Shown in pieces: positions 1 to 4,809 of a DNA stretch of 5,609 nucleotides. Positions within the stretch are counted from its first letter, which is position 1. Each line of letters opens with the position of its first letter. The translations under genes were made by a program, and so were the position numbers. Under the pieces are notes generated by a model. The model was not told where the DNA came from. It made no database searches and was given only the letters and a program-made list of their open reading frames with translations. The stretch spans positions 1-5,609 of the forward strand of contig JAITBJ010000041.1 in the NCBI GenBank assembly GCA_031283665.1, read 5' to 3'. Source of the DNA: Candidatus Opitulatrix cubana. GTDB taxonomy: Bacteria > Actinomycetota > Actinomycetes > Actinomycetales > Bifidobacteriaceae.

Positions 1-639
1 GCACTTAATAATGCAAAAACTAGTCTTGAAACTAGCAAATTATCCAGATTAGCAGATATTGAAAACAGAACTAAATCGCTAGAGCAACTAAAAGAAGTTT
101 TAGATATGAAAGTGGCGCCATTTAGAGCAGAATGCTATGATATATCTCATACTAATGGAAAATATAGAACGGGCTCTATGGTTGTGTTTATAGATGGAGC
201 TCCCAAAAAAAGTGAATATAGACAGTTTAATATCAAAAACAATGAAGAGGGTGAAAAAGATGACACTCATGCTATATATGAGGTTATATCACGCAGATTG
301 TCAAATATATCAAAATCTAATGATAAATCGCTTACAGCAAAGCCTGATTTAATAGTAATAGATGGGGGAGTGCCACAAATTAATGCAGCCCAAAATGCTT
401 TAAAAAATAGCACTTTTAAAAACTCACAAACTAATGATATTACTTTATGTTCGTTAGCAAAGCGTCTTGAAGAGATTTATATGCCTGAAAGCAGTGAACC
501 TATAATAATATCTAGAACATCGCCTGCTCTTTATATGCTACAGTATTTGAGAGACGAATCTCATAGATTTGCTATATCAAAACACAGAGCTAGACGCGAA
601 AAAGGTCTTTTAGAAAAAAGGGAAAAGGTAAATAAATAA
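1..639 (+). CDS. uvrC: UvrABC excinuclease subunit C, C-terminal part (5' end outside window; lacks HhH domain)
   Basis: UvrC makes the incisions on both sides of a DNA lesion in nucleotide excision repair, working with UvrA and UvrB in the cytoplasm. The frame is open from base 1, so the gene enters from upstream; the ATG at 106 is internal. What remains is the end of the UvrBC-linker region and the RNase H-like endonuclease domain. Family signatures are ECYDISH (window codons 44-50), PKKSEYRQFNI, PDLIVIDGG (the Asp codon is at 361), LAKRLEEIYMP, SPALYMLQ and RDESHRFAI (the His codon is at 562). The two Asp and the His expected at the active site are therefore present. The protein ends after HRARREKGLLEKREKVNK. 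Known UvrCs continue at this point into a linker and a tandem helix-hairpin-helix domain of about 60-80 residues, which is missing here. The stop shares its last base with the uvrD2 start, so the two genes are probably one operon. Confidence 0.95.
   Translation, partial: ALNNAKTSLETSKLSRLADIENRTKSLEQLKEVLDMKVAPFRAECYDISHTNGKYRTGSMVVFIDGAPKKSEYRQFNIKNNEEGEKDDTHAIYEVISRRLSNISKSNDKSLTAKPDLIVIDGGVPQINAAQNALKNSTFKNSQTNDITLCSLAKRLEEIYMPESSEPIIISRTSPALYMLQYLRDESHRFAISKHRARREKGLLEKREKVNK
618..628 (+). promoter_or_regulatory. Probable ribosome binding site of uvrD2, inside the uvrC 3' end
   Basis: A purine-rich run (AAGGGAAAAGG) ends ten bases before the ATG at 639. It is the only Shine-Dalgarno-like signal found ahead of a start in this window. 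Together with the TAATG stop/start overlap it suggests that uvrD2 is translated from a shared message by coupling or re-initiation. The three genes with their own promoters have no leader at all. Confidence 0.5.
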
Positions 640-2387
640 TGGACGAAAACTTAGATAATATATTAGCAGCATTAGATTCTAATCAAAAAAAGGCTGTTAT
701 GACATTAGACGGACCCCTTTATATTTTGGCAGGAGCAGGTGCTGGAAAAACTAGAACTATTACTCACCGAATAGCTTATGCTGTGAAATCTAAACACTGG
801 GAAGCTAGCTCTATTATAGCTACTACATTCACAACAAAAGCAGCTATAGAAATGAAAGAGAGGTTAGAGCAGTTAGGCATTCTTGGTGTGTCAGTAAACA
901 CTTTTCACGCTCATGCTTTACATCAGTTAAAAAACTTTTGGAAAATGGTCTCAAAAGATCAGTTTCCCTCAATTTTAGATAATAGATTTTCATTTATACA
1001 AAGCATTTGCAAAGCGGCCGGATTTTCATTTTCTGCTGCACAAATTGGTTCTATTTCCGATCAAATTGGCTTAATGAAGACATCTTTAATTCCTATTGAA
1101 AATTATGCTAATGCTTCTACTTGGAGTGCAAACTGCAATTTAGATTTTATAAGTGCTAACGATTTTATCAGTTTATCTAACACTTATGAGAGCAAAAAAG
1201 CGCAAAATAATAAAATAGATTTTGAAGATATTATGCTTGTGTTAATACATATTATTGAAAAATACCCTAATATAGCAAAGACGCTCAGATCCACCTATAG
1301 ACATTTTATAGTGGATGAGTTTCAAGATGTTTCACCTTTGCAATACTATATGCTTCGTATGTGGATGGGTGATAGTCGCGATTTATGCGTGGTAGGGGAC
1401 CCAAGCCAAACAATTTATTCTTTTGCTGGTGCTTCGTGCTATTATTTGAATAATTTTGATAAAGAGTTCCCTGGTGCAAATCATATAAAAATATCAAAGA
1501 ATTATCGCTCTAATGCAGCTATAGTAGATTTAGCAAATAGTGTTTTAGCAAAAAAGCGTAATAAAGATTACGAACAGCTGAAATTAGAATCTAATAAAAA
1601 TAGTAGAAATGCAATTGAATATAATGTGTATAAAAATGAAAAAGAGGAAGCTGAAAAAACTGTTGACAAAATTATTAGTTTAATAAACTCTGATGCAAAG
1701 TTATCAGATATAGCCGTTTTATACAGAGCACGCTTTCAAGCGCGAAATATAATTGACGAACTAAATAATAGAAATATACCTTATATTGAAAAAGACGGTC
1801 AAAAGTTTTTTGATTATCCTATAATAGAACTCCTTTTGCAAACTATAAAAGCAAATAGAGGGTTTTATGATGTTACACTGAAAAATGAAATCGAATATAT
1901 GAAAGTTTTTTCTGAAAGACTCAATTCAGATATGGTTTTAGTTTTAAAACAAAAGGGCGAAAAAGAAAAACTCAAAAATATCATTTTACTAAAAGGATTT
2001 TTTAAAGTAGTGAATGAGTTTTTTGAGCATATTCAAAAAACAGGATTTTTGAGTTTTTCTACAGATGATTTTTTCAAATATATTCAAAATATGAAATCGC
2101 TAGAGGTAGAGCCTGAATTAGACTGTATTACATTAGCGTCAATTCACAGCTCTAAAGGTTTAGAATATGAAATAGTGTTTTTAGTAGCAGCAAGTGATGG
2201 AAATATGCCAATTGCTTTAGCTACTGCAAAAGATGAAATTGAGGAAGAAAGACGCCTTTTATATGTGGCTATCACTCGCGCAAAAGAAAGGCTTTTTATA
2301 TCTTATTCAGCGTTATCTAATGGCAGGAGAGCAAAAGTTAGCAGATTTTTTGAGAAGATTTGGAAGCAGGAGGGCAAACGCAATTAG
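639..2387 (+). CDS. uvrD2: UvrD2-type ATP-dependent DNA helicase (superfamily 1A), short form
   Basis: ATP-dependent 3'-5' DNA helicase of the UvrD/PcrA/Rep group, acting in DNA repair. All core motifs are visible in the 582 residues: Q motif with Gln16, Walker A AGAGAGKT at 31-38, motif Ia TTFTTKAA at 62-69, TFHAHAL at 88-94, Walker B DEFQD at 226-230, motif III VVGDPSQTIYSFAGA at 251-265, motif IV KNYRSN at 287-292, motif V SIHSSKGLEYEIVFL at 501-515, and motif VI EEERRLLYVAITRAKERL at 535-552. The opening (LDSNQKKAV, then GKTRTITHRIAY) and the small 2B region (about 405-490) resemble actinobacterial UvrD2 more than UvrD1 or PcrA. Mycobacterial UvrD2 is about 700 residues because a tetracysteine module and an HRDC domain follow the core. 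Here the protein ends 12 residues after SRF, so both are absent. The start overlaps the uvrC stop by one base; the last 50 bases overlap the opposite-strand gene. Plain UvrD is the alternative name. Confidence 0.93.
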   Translation: MDENLDNILAALDSNQKKAVMTLDGPLYILAGAGAGKTRTITHRIAYAVKSKHWEASSIIATTFTTKAAIEMKERLEQLGILGVSVNTFHAHALHQLKNFWKMVSKDQFPSILDNRFSFIQSICKAAGFSFSAAQIGSISDQIGLMKTSLIPIENYANASTWSANCNLDFISANDFISLSNTYESKKAQNNKIDFEDIMLVLIHIIEKYPNIAKTLRSTYRHFIVDEFQDVSPLQYYMLRMWMGDSRDLCVVGDPSQTIYSFAGASCYYLNNFDKEFPGANHIKISKNYRSNAAIVDLANSVLAKKRNKDYEQLKLESNKNSRNAIEYNVYKNEKEEAEKTVDKIISLINSDAKLSDIAVLYRARFQARNIIDELNNRNIPYIEKDGQKFFDYPIIELLLQTIKANRGFYDVTLKNEIEYMKVFSERLNSDMVLVLKQKGEKEKLKNIILLKGFFKVVNEFFEHIQKTGFLSFSTDDFFKYIQNMKSLEVEPELDCITLASIHSSKGLEYEIVFLVAASDGNMPIALATAKDEIEEERRLLYVAITRAKERLFISYSALSNGRRAKVSRFFEKIWKQEGKRN

Positions 2388-3315
2388 CAGGCTTTAGCTC
2401 AAAATACGATCCGTTATTAGTAAAATATGCAAAATGCTTTTCTAATGAAGAGTTTAATCCTGCATAATATAATTTCATTTGGGAAACTAGAAAGCCCGTA
2501 AGAGAAAAAATTTTTTCAGTAGTTGTGAAAACGCTATCTCGCATACGAAAACCAGGTTTATTTATAAGAGTGCTTTGATTAGAAAAAATTTTTTCGGTGC
2601 ATTTTGTGCATATATTATTTTCCATATTTATAATCGGACTTATTTTAGACTGATTGTCTTCTAAATCTATAAATATATGATTTATTTTATCCTCTATTAA
2701 ATTAGTGCTTATATCAAAATTAGACTCAAATCTTCTAACAATTATTAATAAATCAAGATTTATCTTTAATTTAGAAGACAATCTTACATTTTTATATCTT
2801 CGCATAAAGAACTTTTTCAAAATATCAGTTCTCAACTTCCCAATATCTTTTTCAGAATATATAGGCCCTATATCAGTTATTAGAACTCTTGATTTATCAT
2901 CTATTACTATATTTTTGCATCCAGCATCTATTAGCGCTGAAATTAGTGCAGCACCGAACTTATCAGCACAGTTTATACCAATTATAGTATCTGCTAGCAC
3001 TGATTTGCTTATATCAATATCTTCTGAATAATCCAATAAATTAGCATCTTTCAAAATGCTTTCTAAAAATTCAAATCTTATTTTTTCAATTTTACGAAGA
3101 TAATTTCGTTTTGCACCAGCTGATGTGCTGTTATATAATAAAGATTCAATATATTTGCTTTCTGCTTTGCTAACATTATCTATTCTAATGCCGTTTTTAT
3201 TATTATATCCAATACTATATGAGCCTTTACCTAACCTAAAAGAATAAACATCTTTTTTTAGATTTATATTATATAGTTTTTTACTATTTATATATTCACG
3301 ACTCAGTACACTCAC
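2338..3315 (-). CDS. ThiF/E1-like protein with zinc-type cysteine pairs (Rv3196-like), function unknown
   Basis: A 325-residue protein resembling the actinobacterial ThiF-family proteins (sometimes annotated as TOMM leader-peptide-binding or cyclodehydratase-like) encoded beside uvrD2, such as M. tuberculosis Rv3196. The N-terminus (about 25-60) matches their small opening domain: FRLGKGSYSIGYN, then NVSKAES. Residues 107-165 look like a Rossmann-type E1 fold: a hydrophobic strand and helix (LADTIIGINCADKFGAALIS), then VIDD at 137-140, DIGPIYSEKDIGKLR at 148-162. The usual glycine-rich nucleotide loop is poorly conserved. Cysteine pairs CxxC (236, 239) and CxC (312, 314) probably hold one zinc ion. 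No peptide precursor or YcaO gene is nearby, so a role in peptide modification is not supported. The GTG start is the first possible one: an in-frame TAA directly precedes it, and a strong promoter lies six bases upstream. The CxC codons lie within the 50-base overlap with uvrD2. Fold assignment moderate, function unknown. Confidence 0.72.
   Translation of the reverse strand: MSVLSREYINSKKLYNINLKKDVYSFRLGKGSYSIGYNNKNGIRIDNVSKAESKYIESLLYNSTSAGAKRNYLRKIEKIRFEFLESILKDANLLDYSEDIDISKSVLADTIIGINCADKFGAALISALIDAGCKNIVIDDKSRVLITDIGPIYSEKDIGKLRTDILKKFFMRRYKNVRLSSKLKINLDLLIIVRRFESNFDISTNLIEDKINHIFIDLEDNQSKISPIINMENNICTKCTEKIFSNQSTLINKPGFRMRDSVFTTTEKIFSLTGFLVSQMKLYYAGLNSSLEKHFAYFTNNGSYFELKPANCVCPPASKSSQKIC
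2503..2595. repeat. Two copies of a 15-base A6T6 palindromic repeat inside the ThiF-like gene
   Basis: AGAAAAAATTTTTTC occurs at 2503-2517 and again at 2581-2595, exactly 78 bases (26 codons) apart. Within each, GAAAAAATTTTTTC is a perfect 14-base palindrome. On the minus strand both copies encode TEKIFS (residues 240-245 and 266-271). The second protein copy starts just ahead of a hydrophobic stretch; the first overlaps the CxxC region. A small internal duplication or chance in AT-rich DNA are both possible. The arms contain a single G-C pair and no loop, so it is not a good intrinsic terminator for uvrD2. Confidence 0.6.
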
Positions 3316-3350
3316 TTATATAGTATAGTGATAAAAAGCAGTTAAGTCAA
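3316..3350 (-). promoter_or_regulatory. Leaderless sigma-70-type promoter of the ThiF-like gene
   Basis: Reading the minus strand, TTGACT (3350-3345) is followed by a 17-base spacer and TATACT (3327-3322), which is a near-consensus housekeeping promoter. Only six bases (ATATAA) separate the -10 box from the GTG start at 3315. Transcription normally begins about 6-8 bases after the -10 box, so the message should start on or next to the GTG, leaving no room for a ribosome binding site. The gene thus has its own promoter although the upstream gene on the same strand ends only 84 bases away. Confidence 0.8.
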
Positions 3351-3399
3351 ATGAGAGCTTAAAATTGTTGAAAAGTAAGTAAAATCCAGAACAAAAACT

Positions 3400-4710
3400 C
3401 TATGATAAAAGTTCGCTAAACTCTTTGTCCCAATCAGGAGAGCCCTGTTTTTTAGTGGTATTTAGTTTTCCCTCAATATAATCAAGTGGATTATTTAAAG
3501 CATCAAGAGTAGGGAGCATATCTGGATGAGACCATATGGCATCTCTACCTAATGAACCCTTTTGAGACAAAATAAGAGAGATAAGCTTATGAGCTTTATT
3601 ATATATTCCCGGTGAAACTTCTATTCCTATAGATGATGTTAGCGGCTGGAGAGTTTTTCCCTCTGAAAACTCTCTTTTAGACATTTCAAGCACCTGCATA
3701 ATATGCTCAATATGAGCAATACCAGACTGCTCACAAACTGTGTTCACCCATGATTCAATAAGAGATAAAACTAATTCAATTTTTTGCAGTTCTTCTGTTT
3801 GTTTAGCGCTTTTTGTTAAATCAAAAACACTATGTATAGAATTAGGGTTTATAAATTGACCCTCCATTTGCATTTTGCTCATTTGCTCTTCTAAAAGATC
3901 TGTGTTAATAGTAATGGACCGTGCATAGTTTTCAATAATAGACTGCAAATAAGTTTTTAACCATTTAGATGAGTTGAAAAGTCTAACTCTAGCATTTTCT
4001 TTTAGCACAAAAAACTGTTCTACATCTTTTTCTGGTATGCTAATAGACCTTGCATAAGTTTTTATATTATTTGGTAAAAGCCCTAACTGATTATCAGGTA
4101 ATAAGCATATACCTAAATCAGTGCTTGTGTTAGCGCTTAATGCTAAATTGCCAACCACTTGCCCAATTTGCATAGTAAAAGCCACCATTCCAATAGATCT
4201 AACTATTTTTGCAGGATCAGCATTATTTCCAGATATAACTGATGAAAACCCGCCGCTCATAATTCCAAAATCAGGTATTTCGCCCTCGCCGTATTTTTCT
4301 TGCGTGATTCTAGTTAGCTCATTAGAGAACTTATCTGCTACAGGGTAAATAAGTTTTGTAATAGTTGGTGTTATAAGATTTATAAATTGTATACGACTAT
4401 ATATATTCATTTCTAATTTTGTTTTAGGAGTTATATCTGTAATAGAATCTATCCAAAGAGATGATGCTTGAAAATAATTTAAATAGTTTGTTTTATCTGT
4501 TTCTATTAAAGGGCTCACTTGTGAAGACGCATTTTGAACAACCGATTTAGCAATTTCTATAACAGAATTATTGTCTATAGACACATCATTTCCCTGAGAG
4601 ATTACTTTACTAACTATTGCAAGGATTTGTTTAATTTGTTCTGGAATGTTTGGATCATTTTGACCTCCAAGAAAATCATTATTGTTTGGAGGGTTTGTTT
4701 CATTGGTCAT
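3400..4710 (-). CDS. Zincin-like (DUF2342-type, Rv3195-like) putative hydrolase with degenerate metal site
   Basis: A 436-residue protein resembling the actinobacterial putative hydrolase / zinc-dependent metalloprotease family encoded near uvrD2 (M. tuberculosis Rv3195). Matching stretches in order: ASSLWIDSIT at 82-91, MQIGQVVGNLALS at 180-192, TDLGICLLP at 197-205, GLLPNNIKTYARSISIPEKD at 210-229, VLKENARVRLFNSSKWLKTY at 235-254, IIENYARSITINTD at 258-271, SLIESWVNTV at 316-325, and GRDAIWSHPDMLPTLDAL at 388-405. From memory, relatives carry an EAAH-type motif where this protein has ENAR (238-241). The expected histidine is thus Arg241, and a catalytic zinc site looks unlikely, although Glu238 and Glu319 remain. 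No signal peptide or membrane segment is evident; the Asn/Pro-rich N-terminus looks disordered. I chose the ATG at 4710 over a GTG 15 bases upstream because that GTG directly abuts the -10 box, upstream of the predicted transcription start. Confidence 0.78.
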   Translation of the reverse strand: MTNETNPPNNNDFLGGQNDPNIPEQIKQILAIVSKVISQGNDVSIDNNSVIEIAKSVVQNASSQVSPLIETDKTNYLNYFQASSLWIDSITDITPKTKLEMNIYSRIQFINLITPTITKLIYPVADKFSNELTRITQEKYGEGEIPDFGIMSGGFSSVISGNNADPAKIVRSIGMVAFTMQIGQVVGNLALSANTSTDLGICLLPDNQLGLLPNNIKTYARSISIPEKDVEQFFVLKENARVRLFNSSKWLKTYLQSIIENYARSITINTDLLEEQMSKMQMEGQFINPNSIHSVFDLTKSAKQTEELQKIELVLSLIESWVNTVCEQSGIAHIEHIMQVLEMSKREFSEGKTLQPLTSSIGIEVSPGIYNKAHKLISLILSQKGSLGRDAIWSHPDMLPTLDALNNPLDYIEGKLNTTKKQGSPDWDKEFSELLS

Positions 4711-4716
4711 ATATAT

Positions 4717-4745
4717 AGTATACACTGTATTAGTTTTATTGCCAA
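4717..4745 (-). promoter_or_regulatory. Leaderless sigma-70-type promoter of the zincin-like gene
   Basis: On the minus strand, TTGGCA (4745-4740), a 17-base spacer and TATACT (4722-4717) precede ATATAT and the ATG at 4710. Spacer length, -10 sequence and six-base distance to the start codon equal those of the ThiF-like gene's promoter, so this message should also be leaderless. This placement decides the start codon. An 11-base perfect dyad, ATACA-C-TGTAT on the plus strand at 4720-4730, overlaps the edge of the -10 box and might be an operator, though such a dyad can arise by chance in this base composition. Confidence 0.78.
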
Positions 4746-4794
4746 CGCCACTAATTTAATAGTATTGTTTTGCATAAGCGTTTAGTGCCATTAC

Positions 4795-4803
4795 TGATAA
4801 ACT
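4795..4803 (+). promoter_or_regulatory. Extended -10 promoter of mgtA, probably leaderless
   Basis: TGATAAACT combines an extended TGn element (4795-4797) with a TANNNT -10 box, TAAACT (4798-4803). Six bases (AGATAT) then lead to the ATG at 4810, the same distance as in the other two promoters of the window. No good -35 box lies 16-18 bases upstream (TAAGCG at 4775-4780 is poor), which fits an extended -10 promoter or one needing an activator. With no leader, there is no room for a Mg2+-sensing riboswitch or leader peptide ahead of the gene. Confidence 0.6.
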
Positions 4804-4809
4804 AGATAT

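Noticed and set aside
1306..1497. Open frame of 63 codons on the minus strand inside uvrD2
   Set aside because: It lies opposite the Walker B and motif III region of uvrD2, has no promoter or ribosome binding site, and its translation shows no recognisable pattern.
2504..2517. A6T6 palindrome as an intrinsic terminator for uvrD2
   Set aside because: The stem would be almost all A-U with no loop, and the second copy has the same defect; stability would be too low.
2705..3031. 108-codon open frame on the plus strand opposite the ThiF-like gene
   Set aside because: Low-complexity Ile/Ser/Leu-rich translation typical of the antisense of an AT-rich gene. The minus-strand gene has a strong promoter and family motifs.
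3301..3314. Direct repeat ACTCA at 3301-3305 and 3310-3314
   Set aside because: A five-base repeat within the first codons of the ThiF-like gene, expected by chance.
4121..4348. 75-codon plus-strand open frame opposite the zincin-like gene
   Set aside because: Shadow of a conserved coding region; no start signals.
4708..4725. GTG at 4725 as the start of the zincin-like protein
   Set aside because: It directly abuts the -10 box and would lie upstream of the expected transcription start. The ATG at 4710 sits six bases after the -10 box, as in the neighbouring gene.
4534..4785. 83-codon plus-strand open frame crossing the zincin start and promoter
   Set aside because: It spans the divergent promoter region and has no upstream signal; its hydrophobic translation is what AT-rich DNA gives by chance.
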